DNA of 35,191 nucleotides, taken from contig NZ_JAPIVQ010000013.1 of the NCBI RefSeq assembly GCF_026239675.1, positions 1 through 35,191 on the forward strand, in the 5' to 3' direction. The position numbers and the translations under genes are program-made. Below the pieces are notes generated by a model that was given only the letters and a program-made list of their open reading frames with translations, did not search any database and was not told where the DNA came from. The number at the start of each line of letters is the position of its first letter. Within the stretch, counting starts at the first letter, position 1. Source of the DNA: Pedobacter sp. PLR. GTDB lineage: Bacteria; Bacteroidota; Bacteroidia; Sphingobacteriales; Sphingobacteriaceae. This document shows, in pieces, positions 24,883 to 33,563 of the stretch.

Positions 24883-25617
24883 ATGGAAGAAGAAGTAAAG
24901 AAGCGTCTTGACCAGATTGAGGCTTCGCTTAAAGAAAACAAAAGGGACTTTTGGGATAAGTTGCAAGTAGTCTCTACAGCAATGGTGCCTCTGGTAATAG
25001 CGGCCTTAGGGTGGTATTTTACTCAGTCCTACAATGACAGACAAATAAAACTTTCTGAAGTAAAAACTGATCAGGAGAATAATTTGGAAAACAGTAAACT
25101 GAATATTGTTCAGGTTCAGATGATTAGGGATTTTAGTCCCCAGCTGACAGGAAAAGATTCGACAGGAAAGGAAGTAGCCATAGCGGCTTTGCTTTATGCT
25201 GCGCCAGCCTTAGGAAAGACCATTGCGGACATTTTTACCAAACAAAATCCAGGTAAAGGAACTGGTGTAGCAGACTTGTATCGGTCTAAGCGACGAGATT
25301 TGATTACAGGTTTATTTGATAAAGACTCGTCTAAAAGACAGGAAGCTTATGGGGAAATTTCAACTAGTTGGCAATCAGATGATAAGTTTTTAGTTGACCT
25401 TTTAACATATTGCGAGAAATGGTTTAAAACAAAAAATGATCTTATTGATGTCGATAATGGCATTTATAATTCCATGATTGTTTTAAATGGATTCCCAATC
25501 AAGGGGTTAGAGCCATATCGAGAAAAAGTTAAAAAACTCATCAAGGAAATTCCAGGCGAATCTTCAAAGACACTCAAAATTGCAGCCCAGATCAAGGGGA
25601 AATTGGGTATATCGTAG
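24883..25617 (+). CDS. Coiled-coil/TM protein with helical C-terminal domain
   Basis: 244 residues. A charged coiled-coil start (EEEVKKRLDQIEASLKENKRDF, about 1-24) leads into one membrane span (about 30-48, VVSTAMVPLVIAALGWYF), a second charged helix (about 50-75), then a helical domain to the end (IRDFSPQLTG ... IAALLYAAPALGKTIADIF ... YGEISTSWQSDDKFLVDLLTY), which may be HEAT-like. No enzyme motif is seen. The gene is 105 bp after the membrane protein gene and 247 bp before the CHAP gene, the latter gap holding element B, so it closes the first half of the cluster. The topology resembles membrane-anchored sensors or effectors in bacterial conflict loci. Confidence 0.72.
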   Translation: MEEEVKKRLDQIEASLKENKRDFWDKLQVVSTAMVPLVIAALGWYFTQSYNDRQIKLSEVKTDQENNLENSKLNIVQVQMIRDFSPQLTGKDSTGKEVAIAALLYAAPALGKTIADIFTKQNPGKGTGVADLYRSKRRDLITGLFDKDSSKRQEAYGEISTSWQSDDKFLVDLLTYCEKWFKTKNDLIDVDNGIYNSMIVLNGFPIKGLEPYREKVKKLIKEIPGESSKTLKIAAQIKGKLGIS

Positions 25618-25697
25618 CTGTTTTTATTAGCTTCTATAGTACTTACTTTAAGTGTGCTTTTTAAAGAAGTAATCTTTGTCAGGGATATCAGGTTGAT

Positions 25698-25757
25698 ATT
25701 CACTCTTTTGGGTGATTGTGTAGGTGGAATTTAGTTGTGATCTTGTATTAGATTTCA
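25698..25757 (+). promoter_or_regulatory. Promoter-like element B, near-copy of element A
   Basis: TTTG at 25707-25710, a 21-bp spacer, then TAGTTGTG at 25732-25739, which differs from the Bacteroidota -7 box TAnnTTTG at one position. The segment matches element A (19171-19229) without gaps at about three of four positions, including the spacer. It lies about 110 bp before the CHAP gene and would start the second transcription unit. Confidence 0.6.
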
Positions 25758-25864
25758 TCCCCACGTAAGTGTACCTATAATCTTCATTTTATTACCATTC
25801 ATTAGGTATCTAACCTGAGATCTTGATTTTATTTTTTCAGTAGAAACCATAAAACAGTCTAAAT

Positions 25865-26800
25865 ATGTCTCGTCAAAAAATCCTCGAAACTGCTAAATCA
25901 CAAAGCGGTGTTAAAGAGTCTCCTGCAGGCTCAAATCAAACAAAATATGGGGCCTGGTATGGTCTTAATGGAGAAAAATGGTGTGCAATTTTTGTGAGCT
26001 GGGTTTATAATGAAGCGGGTTGTCCATTGGGAAGAATCGATACGGCTAATGGCTATCAGAGTTGCGCTTCCGGTTATAATTTCTGGAAAAAGAAGAACAT
26101 GTTGACTTCAAGTCCACTAGGGGGAGACATTGTGCTTTATGACTGGAATGGAGACGGACTGTGTGAGCATACCGGCATATTTATAGAGTGGATAAATGAA
26201 GGTAACTCCTTTTTTGCATGGGAAGGAAATACCGCTGTGGGCGACAATAGTGATGGGGGGCAGGTGATGCGTAGAGAACGTAAAAAATCTACTGTAAAAG
26301 CTTTTGTCAACCCGGGTGTAGTGGATAATGAACTGTCACCTGTAAAAGAGGTATTGAAAATGGGGGATATTGGTGCTTCAATTACGACTTTACAGAAAAA
26401 GTTATACAATCTGGGCTACGTCCTGATGGTGGATGGTGACTTCGGAAAGGAGACGGATAGGGTGGTTAGGCAGTTTCAGAAAGATAAAGGATTGGAGAGT
26501 GATGGGGAAGTAACCAGTTCATTAATGAGTCTGCTGGATGAAGAGCTGGCAAGTACTAAGGTGAGCAGCCGCAAAGTAATTACGGGTTCATTTCTAAAAA
26601 GAGGAGATGCAGGTTCGGTGGTGATTGCCTTGCAAAACGCCCTCCAAAAAAAGAACGCCGATTTTCCTATAACTATTGATGGGGTATTTGGGGCGGAAAC
26701 AGTTAAAGGCCTGAAAATTTTTCAAAAAAGTCAGAACCTAAAGATAGATGGCATAGCCGGACCAGAAACACTTAAAGCATTGGGAATTAATAGAATTTAA
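25865..26800 (+). CDS. Leaderless CHAP-like cell-wall amidase with two PG_binding_1 domains
   Basis: 311 residues. The N-terminal papain-like domain (1-155) opens MSRQKILETAKSQSGVKES and holds catalytic Cys40 in EKWCAIFVSWVY and His102 in CEHTGIF, the order of CHAP amidase/endopeptidases. Two PG_binding_1 repeats follow: about 160-225 (MGDIGASITTLQKKLYNLGY ... DGDFGKETDRVVRQFQ) and about 243-308 (RGDAGSVVIALQNALQ ... DGVFGAETVKGLKIFQ). Such proteins cut stem peptides or amide bonds of peptidoglycan and resemble phage endolysins in layout. No signal peptide is present, so it would need help, such as a holin-like pore or lysis, to reach the wall. Element B precedes it; the serine hydrolase gene starts 12 bp after it. 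Confidence 0.88.
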   Translation: MSRQKILETAKSQSGVKESPAGSNQTKYGAWYGLNGEKWCAIFVSWVYNEAGCPLGRIDTANGYQSCASGYNFWKKKNMLTSSPLGGDIVLYDWNGDGLCEHTGIFIEWINEGNSFFAWEGNTAVGDNSDGGQVMRRERKKSTVKAFVNPGVVDNELSPVKEVLKMGDIGASITTLQKKLYNLGYVLMVDGDFGKETDRVVRQFQKDKGLESDGEVTSSLMSLLDEELASTKVSSRKVITGSFLKRGDAGSVVIALQNALQKKNADFPITIDGVFGAETVKGLKIFQKSQNLKIDGIAGPETLKALGINRI

Positions 26801-26812
26801 GGGGAGCCTATT

Positions 26813-28288
26813 ATGGAAGAATTATCTAAACTGAATTACATCAATGTGGGGCCTAAGGGTACCTTTCAATCCTCTGGAAATAGTGAGTTTGATACGGTCC
26901 CAAAGGATGTGGACAACATCTTCGAGGAAATGGAGAAGAAGGGCACCAGGAAAATCCTCCTGTATTTTCATGGTGGTTTGGTAAGAGGAGCTGCGGGAAT
27001 GGCAACCGCAACGTATGTAACTAAAACACTGGCCCCGCTTACTGACACCCAACTGATCTCATTTGTGTGGGAGACGGGTTTATTTGAAACAGTCAAACAG
27101 AACCTGGATACGATTTATAAAACGGATTTTTTCCGGAAGATATTGGAGAAGGTCATAAAAGTGGCCGGTGATAAGCTGGGGATTGATGTAAAAACAATTA
27201 CGGGGATAAGAGGGGTCAGTACTTTGAGCTATCCTGAGATCAATGCAGAATTAAGTAGTGAGGCCCCTTTTGATGACTGCAAGGTCAATATAGCTACAAG
27301 ATCGGCTAATGTGATCAGCTCAAATGATCGTTTCCTCATGGATGAGATTGAGGTGAGTGTGGAAGAAGAGATTCAGGATGATGCGGCTTTAAATAGATCA
27401 CTTATTGAAATGATGAGTGATCAGGAGTTTGGTATGCTGGATAGGTCTAAAGTGGTTAACGTACCTCAACCAGGTAGCAGGGGGATTCTGTCTCTGGCGA
27501 AATTGATTAAATCGGCGGTGAAAGTAATTTACAATGTGATTAAAAGGCATGTGAATAAAAGGGACCATGGATTTTATCCAACCATTATAGAGGAGATTTT
27601 GCGTGAGCTTTATGTGGCTGATATTGGTGTTTTCTTGTGGGGGGCAATGAAAACTAAAGCGGAAGTGATGTGGCAAAGTAATGGAAAGGTAGAAGATCCT
27701 TTAGACCAGCATGCAGGGGATTATTTTCTGAGCAAACTTCAGGAGTTCACAAAGGATAAAGAGGTAAGCATTGACCTGATCGGGCATTCTGCGGGAGCGA
27801 TTGTGATTTGCCATCTGGTAAAGGAACTTTTAAGCCGTAAGCTGAATGTGAAAATCAGAAATACTATTTTCATGGCTCCTGCATGCAGGAGTGACCTGTT
27901 CTTTAATAACATGATTCCCAATATGAACAAAATCGGGGCGTTCCGGATGTTTACGATGGAAGAAGAATTGGAAATCAAAGATCGGTGTATTCCTTTGATT
28001 TATACACGTTCGCTACTTTATATGATATCGGGTATCCTGGAGAAAGATGAATACGATGCGGCCATATTGGGGATGCAGCGTTACCTCTTGCCAAATCATC
28101 CTTATGATGTGGACGCTATGCTTAACAAAATAGCTGAAGACCTTAAAGGGATACCAAATAGCACAATCTATTCATTAACGAAGGATGATGCTCCACCCGG
28201 TCAACGATGTGTTGCAGATCATCATGGCAATTTTTATACAAAAAATGCCCTAACGATGGATAGTATCCTGGAAATTCTGAAGCCATAA
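26813..28288 (+). CDS. Alpha/beta serine hydrolase (lipase-like)
   Basis: 491 residues, no signal peptide. The oxyanion loop is YFHGGLV at 51-57; the nucleophile elbow is GHSAG at 324-328 with Ser326; a likely catalytic His is His470 or His471 in VADHHGNF. A large insert, about residues 95-300, separates strand 3 and the elbow and is rich in acidic and beta sequence; it may be a lid or a partner-binding domain. Substrate classes for this layout include lipids, esters and peptides; a phospholipase is plausible in this company. Spacing is 12 bp before and 10 bp after, placing it in one transcript with the CHAP and caspase genes. Confidence 0.82.
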   Translation: MEELSKLNYINVGPKGTFQSSGNSEFDTVPKDVDNIFEEMEKKGTRKILLYFHGGLVRGAAGMATATYVTKTLAPLTDTQLISFVWETGLFETVKQNLDTIYKTDFFRKILEKVIKVAGDKLGIDVKTITGIRGVSTLSYPEINAELSSEAPFDDCKVNIATRSANVISSNDRFLMDEIEVSVEEEIQDDAALNRSLIEMMSDQEFGMLDRSKVVNVPQPGSRGILSLAKLIKSAVKVIYNVIKRHVNKRDHGFYPTIIEEILRELYVADIGVFLWGAMKTKAEVMWQSNGKVEDPLDQHAGDYFLSKLQEFTKDKEVSIDLIGHSAGAIVICHLVKELLSRKLNVKIRNTIFMAPACRSDLFFNNMIPNMNKIGAFRMFTMEEELEIKDRCIPLIYTRSLLYMISGILEKDEYDAAILGMQRYLLPNHPYDVDAMLNKIAEDLKGIPNSTIYSLTKDDAPPGQRCVADHHGNFYTKNALTMDSILEILKP

Positions 28289-28298
28289 AATACATCTT

Positions 28299-29300
28299 AT
28301 GCCTAACTCAAGAGATTACGCGGTTGTAGTGGGACTAAATCACTATAAAAAACTCCCGGTATTAAATGGGCCGATTAATGATGCAAGAAGATTTGGGAAA
28401 TGGTTGACCTCACCCGGTGGAGGTGATTTACCGGTAGCGAATTGCAAAGTGATCGTGTCCAGACCGAATGCGCTGCATCCTATACAGGATGATATTGATC
28501 AGGCGCTTGCTGAAATTATTGAGGCTTATCAGGGAGACAAATTCAGAAGATTCTACTTTTTCTTTGCAGGTCATGGCATTGGTTTAAAATGGGATGTGAG
28601 TGGCTTGTGTATGCCTAAATGGTCCGATATATTTCTCAATGCAGTACTTTCTTCTAAAGGATACCTGGATTATATTGTTGCATCAGATTTTTTTGAGGAG
28701 GCCTACTTTTTTCTGGACTGTTGTCGTAACCGTAAGTCTAATGTTAGTCCGCTACCACCTACATTGGGTGTGGTAAAAGACCGTGGCAGTTGTTCCAGTT
28801 TGATTATCCACGCTACAGATTTTGAAAATGTGGCTGGTGAGGGGCTTACCAGCAATGGAACTGACCTGAAAATAACCGGTTTTTTTTCTCAGGCTTTGTC
28901 TGATGGACTGAATGGTGCTGCGGTAAATGCTAATGGAGAAATTACGATCGACGGATTGATTCAATATGTGATTCCTAAAACAGAGCAGCTTGCCATAGCG
29001 CAGAACATGAGCCAGAGGGTAACTTATCAATTTAACAATGGGGGGATTGACATGAATACCCCCATTGTTGCCGGAAAGAAACAATTGGCAACCCAGCTAA
29101 CCATCACCTTTAAAAAGGGAGGAGTGATGGTATTGAAAAATCCGGTATTGGAGATCATTAAAAATGGATATGTCTTGCCGGGGGAAAGCTGGGGGCCTAT
29201 TCCGTTGATTAAAGGATATTATTCCATTACCTCGCCTGAGAAGACAGATTTCGTTGAGATTGATGGGGTTCAAAAAACAAGGAATTATGAATTCGGATAA
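28299..29300 (+). CDS. Caspase-family cysteine peptidase (C14)
   Basis: 333 residues. The p20-like caspase fold spans about 1-240: it begins YAVVVGLNHYKKLPVLNGPINDARRF, has catalytic His92 in FFFAGHG and the catalytic Cys in FFLDCCRN (Cys142, next to Cys141, after the conserved Asp140). Bacterial caspases cleave after Arg/Lys or Asp and often act in programmed cell death or defence operons. The last 75 residues form a small beta domain (about 260-333, LTITFKKGGVMVLKNPVLEI), possibly PEGA-like. Its final 14 bp overlap the next start, so the 565-residue protein is probably made with it in a complex. No signal peptide. Confidence 0.87.
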   Translation: MPNSRDYAVVVGLNHYKKLPVLNGPINDARRFGKWLTSPGGGDLPVANCKVIVSRPNALHPIQDDIDQALAEIIEAYQGDKFRRFYFFFAGHGIGLKWDVSGLCMPKWSDIFLNAVLSSKGYLDYIVASDFFEEAYFFLDCCRNRKSNVSPLPPTLGVVKDRGSCSSLIIHATDFENVAGEGLTSNGTDLKITGFFSQALSDGLNGAAVNANGEITIDGLIQYVIPKTEQLAIAQNMSQRVTYQFNNGGIDMNTPIVAGKKQLATQLTITFKKGGVMVLKNPVLEIIKNGYVLPGESWGPIPLIKGYYSITSPEKTDFVEIDGVQKTRNYEFG

Positions 29301-30984
29301 AAAAGAATACCGTTTATCGGTTAAATCTACAGGCATCATGTCAGAACTGGCTTATCTAACCATAATGAATGGTTTTATGGAAGTTATTGACCAGAATTAT
29401 GCTGTATTAGAAAAAACATTGCCTGAAGGGATTTACAAGGTGACTTTGAAACTGAATGAACAGGTTCTGGAAAGAATGATTATGCTGAACCAGGATGTGG
29501 ATGAGGAGATCCCCACACCGGAAATCTATTCGTCTGTGGTATCTCAGGGATTTACATCCTCTCATGAAGATTATTCCCGAAATGCCGTGGCCATAAGTAA
29601 GCAGGCAACAGTTGTATTAAATAAAAATAAAAAGGGGACAGGTTCCATCTTTATCTTTTTCCGATATCCGGACAACTCAGATCTCAGCAGGGAAAGTAGT
29701 AAGGGTGAAAGCCTGGGTAAAGGGTTTTCATTACTGGATGCGGACCGGAAATTACTATGCCGCCTGGAAGGGAACGAGGTAAAAGAAGACCTTAATGCAG
29801 GTTGGATAGGATTTAACGCCTATGTTGAGCCAGGAGGGTATTATCTTTATTATGCAGGCAGAGATAAAGAGCAACTGGCACGTGAGATCCCTTTAACGGT
29901 ATATAAAGGCTGGCAATTGCAGCTTTTTTGTACTTCTTTAAATGGACCTCAGTTTCCATCGTTAAAGATTATGGTTTCCTCTGTTAAAGAAGGATTTAGT
30001 GTGGATGATGCAGATAATTATATCATAGATGGGATTTTGCAAAAAATGCATAACGGTATTTACTTTATGCCAAAGAGTACCTTCTTAAGCCTGATCAATA
30101 ACAAATGGCAGCAGCCGGTTAAAGGCCTTCTGGCGGCTTATATTTATTACTTGAATAAAGATGAGACTGAATATGAACTACCTCATGATACAATAGATCG
30201 GCTTTCAGAGTTATTGGGGAAGGATGCGCCTGATATAAAGGCTTTAAAGATACTCCGTGCATCGCATGATCATACAGCGATTCCTGAAGTAAGGATGGAC
30301 AGACCTTGTCTGTTTTTGGCTGGGATGAAAGCGGCAATTTCTAAAGCTATAGAGTTCCCTGAAAAACATATTATTTTAGAAAATAGTATTGTTGAAGATA
30401 TTGTCGATAAGTTATATACTGACATGGTTTGGACTTCTTATCTACCAATTTCGGAACCTAAAACTAATGAGGAGACTCTGGAAGCAGACACAACATATAA
30501 AGGAGCATTTTTGAAAAACATCATTCCTGAAATTAACCTCCATGCGAGTTTCGGAAAAACAATGGCTTTTGATAACGAAAATTTTGGTTTTGATCTCCCT
30601 TTAGGAAGCGGAAGTAGTAGTGGAAGTGACTTCGGAGGTGGGACGGGCAGGGGAAGACCTGAGTCTAAAAGAGGCAAACCTAAGGTAGAAAGACCGGAGA
30701 TACTCAACTCAACTTTGGCTGAATCTATATTGTATTTTGTTGATAGGTCATTTGATAATATGAGTAAGATAGAAGGGGTCAGATCTGGTAATATCGAAGA
30801 GGGGTTGTCTGTTAATGGTTTGTCTAAGGCACTAAATGTAACTCAGAATATGGTACAGAATACCATAAATGAGATTGTTCGGGATAAAGAAAACATCGTC
30901 TCTTATGGAAATCAGGCAAAGAAAAGTGAGCTGAATAAAGTTTTTAGCATGGAAAACATTGATAAACTTAATGATATCTATTAA
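29287..30984 (+). CDS. Unknown 565-residue partner protein with Gly/Ser linker and wHTH-like tail
   Basis: ATG at 29287 follows AAGGA and overlaps the caspase stop by 14 bp; an upstream TTG extension (29254) is less likely. Residues 1-50 (YRLSVKSTGIMSELAYLTIMNGFMEVI ... TLPEGIYKVTLKL) resemble the small beta domain at the end of the caspase. Residues about 50-235 are also beta-rich; 235-430 look helical. A Gly/Ser/Arg linker is at about 438-468 (FGGGTGRGRPES). The C-terminal 90 residues look like a winged helix, with LSVNGLSKALNVTQNMVQNTINEI at about 508-531. No enzyme motif. It could be a sensor, scaffold or substrate of the two caspases. No known family is recognised. Confidence 0.75.
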   Translation: MNSDKKEYRLSVKSTGIMSELAYLTIMNGFMEVIDQNYAVLEKTLPEGIYKVTLKLNEQVLERMIMLNQDVDEEIPTPEIYSSVVSQGFTSSHEDYSRNAVAISKQATVVLNKNKKGTGSIFIFFRYPDNSDLSRESSKGESLGKGFSLLDADRKLLCRLEGNEVKEDLNAGWIGFNAYVEPGGYYLYYAGRDKEQLAREIPLTVYKGWQLQLFCTSLNGPQFPSLKIMVSSVKEGFSVDDADNYIIDGILQKMHNGIYFMPKSTFLSLINNKWQQPVKGLLAAYIYYLNKDETEYELPHDTIDRLSELLGKDAPDIKALKILRASHDHTAIPEVRMDRPCLFLAGMKAAISKAIEFPEKHIILENSIVEDIVDKLYTDMVWTSYLPISEPKTNEETLEADTTYKGAFLKNIIPEINLHASFGKTMAFDNENFGFDLPLGSGSSSGSDFGGGTGRGRPESKRGKPKVERPEILNSTLAESILYFVDRSFDNMSKIEGVRSGNIEEGLSVNGLSKALNVTQNMVQNTINEIVRDKENIVSYGNQAKKSELNKVFSMENIDKLNDIY

Positions 30985-30995
30985 TTAAATGAGTT

Positions 30996-33563
30996 ATGGA
31001 ACAGAAAGGCTATTCATTACATATTGGGTTAAATGGGGTTGATCCGGAACATTATCAAGGTTGGGCTGGAGAATTAAACGCCGCGGAAAATGATGCGACA
31101 GTTTATCAAACTATTGCTGAAAAATCAGGCTTTGCCGAAATAAAGGTATTGCTGACTAAGGAAGCTACCTCTGCAGCGGTTTTTGCTTTTCTTGACAAGG
31201 CAGCTAAAGAGCTTGCTGAAGGGGATCTAATGATGATTTCTTATTCCGGACATGGCGGCTCTCTTCCTGATTTAAATGGAGATGAAGAACTAGATCATAT
31301 GGATGAGACCTGGTGCTTGTATGACCGGGAGGTGATTGATGACGAGCTGTATGAACGATATAGTAAATTTAAGAAGGGTGTTCGCATTCTGATCTTTTCA
31401 GATAGTTGTCATTCAGGTAGTGTAGCTAAGGCGGTGGTAACAAAAAGTGATGTTGGTCCGGAAGATAAGGTTCATTATATAAAAAGCCGTATGGCTCCTT
31501 TAGGTGTTTTATTAAGAACCTACAATGCAAATAAAAAAAAGTATGATCAGATTTCGGAACAAATAACCGCTACAAAAAAGGATATTGATGCTTATGTAAT
31601 GCTTTTTGGTGCTTGCCAGGATAGCGAAGAGGCTATGGAAGTATGGGATCATGGACTATTCACTGCTAAAGTGAAGGAGGTGTTAATGGGAACTGTGGCC
31701 AGCTACATGGAATTCTATCAGAATATTAAGAAAGGCTTCAACAGGAAACAGCATCCTAATCTGGATCAGTTTGGGAATGGTAATTTTAAGTTTATCAATG
31801 AGAAACCTTTTAGCCTGAATGGTAAAGCAGCGGATGTTTTCTTTCAGGAAGTAAGGGCTAAGACGGTTAAAGGGGATAGTGAAGGACTGATTCTGGAACT
31901 GAATGGTCCGACCGATCCGGAGATGAAAAGCAAGTACTATAAAAGGGTATGGGGAAACCGGGCTAAGCCAGATATAGTTGTAGAAGGTAATGAGTTTGTT
32001 CTGGCTAAAGTAGATGCAGATCATACATCCGCATGGGATAAGGCTTATGATAAAGTCCTGACAGATTCAAATGTGAGGTTTGCTGAGCCTGATCTGCGTT
32101 CTCCTTACCTTAAAGCAGATCCTCTAAGTAAAGGGCCGGGGCAAGACGATTATATGAAGAATTGGCCGGAACCTAATCCTTCAGCGGATGAGTTTATCTG
32201 GCATCTGGATGATGAGCATTCTCAGCTTAAAAAGGCAAGGGATTTTGTGCTTGGCAATAAGGATGGTAAGCCCGGGATTCGAATTGGGCATATCGATACG
32301 GGATATCGTCCTGATCATCCGAGCAGGCCGAATAACCTTCTGGCTGATCTGGGGGTGAGTTTTGCGAAAGATGAATTTGATAAGAATAAAGGGATTGATT
32401 TGTTAAACACAGGATTTCCTGCTGAACAGGATGGGCATGGCTGTGCTACACTTGCCATACTTGCAGGTAATAAGATTTCAAAGGAAGATTCCTATGCTGG
32501 CTTTAATGGTTTTTTTGGAGCAGTACCTTTTGCAGAAGTTGTCCCAATCCGCATCTGTGATACGGTGTTTAATTTGTTCAATGCCAATGATGTGGCGGAT
32601 GGTATTGATTATGCAGTGGATCATGGTTGCGAGGTGATTACGATGTCAATGGCAGGGTATCCGACAAAGCGGGTGGCAAAGGCCGTGGATAGGGCGTACA
32701 TGAATGGGGTAGTTGTGGTTACTGCTGCGGGTAACAATTGGAATAGGGGGCTGAGGGAATTGGCACCTAAAGCGGTTTTGTATCCGGCACGTTTCCAAAG
32801 GGTAATTGCTGCTACCGGAGCCTGCTATAATCATGCGCCTTTTGATTTCAGTGCGAATGACTGGCAGGAGACTGATGATTCCGGGGGAGCAATGCAAGGG
32901 AATTGGGGACCTGAAAAGGCAATGAGAAAAGCTTTAGCAGGCTACACACCTAATTTAGCCTGGGCAACGGAAGGAGAATCGTTTAAGTTTTCTAAAAGTG
33001 GCAATGGTACCTCCTCGGCTACACCGCAGGTCGCAGCAGCTGCAGCACTTTGGATTGCACATAACCGGGCAGCTATAAAAAAAGCCGGAATTGAAAAGTC
33101 CTGGAAAAAGGTGGAAGCGGTAAGGTCAGCTTTGTACCAGACTGCAAGCAAGCGTTTCCCTGAGTACAGTTTATATTTTGGCAATGGCATTATCAGAGCT
33201 TTTGATGCGCTGGATGCTTTTGATTTTTCTAAGGTAGATAGTCTTACCCAATCACCCGAATCTAAGGTTGGTCTGTTTGGCCTGGGGAATTTCATTGGAG
33301 GCTGGATTAGAAGTAAGGACAAAAGTGGGGATGCAGTGATTGCTGAGAATGAGGATGCAATTAAGGAAATGGTTGAATTGGAGTTGCTGCAACTGATCTA
33401 TAGAGACCCAAAATTGATGGGGTATGCTAATGTTGCTGATATAGATACAGAAGGGGATGATAATGTTTTTAATGGTAAAGAATATAGAACTGCATTTATA
33501 AATAAGGTTATTGATTCACCTTTTGCTTCTGAATTTCTTAAAAAAGTACTTCAGAATAATTAA
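30996..33563 (+). CDS. Caspase-subtilase fusion protease
   Basis: 855 residues, no signal peptide. Residues 1-270 are a metacaspase/orthocaspase-like domain: HIGLNGVDP near the start, His86 in YSGHGG, Cys138 in DSCHSGS, and the acidic pocket segment DETWCLYDRE at 103-112. Residues about 295-375 resemble an I9-type subtilase propeptide (EFVLAKVDADHTSAWDKAY ... VRFAEPDLRSP). Residues about 425-740 are a peptidase S8 domain with Asp434 (HIDTG), His481 (DGHGCA), Asn580 (AAGNN) and Ser673 (GTSSATP), a full triad. Residues 740-855 form a helical tail. The layout suggests that the caspase or another protease removes the propeptide to unleash the subtilase. The gene is 11 bp after the partner gene. 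Domain calls are sure; the activation scheme is inference. Confidence 0.92.
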   Translation: MEQKGYSLHIGLNGVDPEHYQGWAGELNAAENDATVYQTIAEKSGFAEIKVLLTKEATSAAVFAFLDKAAKELAEGDLMMISYSGHGGSLPDLNGDEELDHMDETWCLYDREVIDDELYERYSKFKKGVRILIFSDSCHSGSVAKAVVTKSDVGPEDKVHYIKSRMAPLGVLLRTYNANKKKYDQISEQITATKKDIDAYVMLFGACQDSEEAMEVWDHGLFTAKVKEVLMGTVASYMEFYQNIKKGFNRKQHPNLDQFGNGNFKFINEKPFSLNGKAADVFFQEVRAKTVKGDSEGLILELNGPTDPEMKSKYYKRVWGNRAKPDIVVEGNEFVLAKVDADHTSAWDKAYDKVLTDSNVRFAEPDLRSPYLKADPLSKGPGQDDYMKNWPEPNPSADEFIWHLDDEHSQLKKARDFVLGNKDGKPGIRIGHIDTGYRPDHPSRPNNLLADLGVSFAKDEFDKNKGIDLLNTGFPAEQDGHGCATLAILAGNKISKEDSYAGFNGFFGAVPFAEVVPIRICDTVFNLFNANDVADGIDYAVDHGCEVITMSMAGYPTKRVAKAVDRAYMNGVVVVTAAGNNWNRGLRELAPKAVLYPARFQRVIAATGACYNHAPFDFSANDWQETDDSGGAMQGNWGPEKAMRKALAGYTPNLAWATEGESFKFSKSGNGTSSATPQVAAAAALWIAHNRAAIKKAGIEKSWKKVEAVRSALYQTASKRFPEYSLYFGNGIIRAFDALDAFDFSKVDSLTQSPESKVGLFGLGNFIGGWIRSKDKSGDAVIAENEDAIKEMVELELLQLIYRDPKLMGYANVADIDTEGDDNVFNGKEYRTAFINKVIDSPFASEFLKKVLQNN

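Noticed and set aside
31683..33322. Several minus-strand frames inside the caspase-subtilase gene
   Set aside because: The sense frame carries two complete catalytic sets; the antisense frames have no motif and arise from codon bias.
19404..33563. A gasdermin-type pore protein as caspase target
   Set aside because: Bacterial gasdermins are encoded next to caspase-like proteases, but none of the membrane proteins here has the gasdermin size or beta-rich N-terminal pattern; the candidates are all helical.
19404..33563. Type VI or other contractile injection gene cluster
   Set aside because: No sheath, tube, baseplate, VgrG or PAAR-like protein is present in the window, so delivery of the hydrolases by such a machine has no direct support here.
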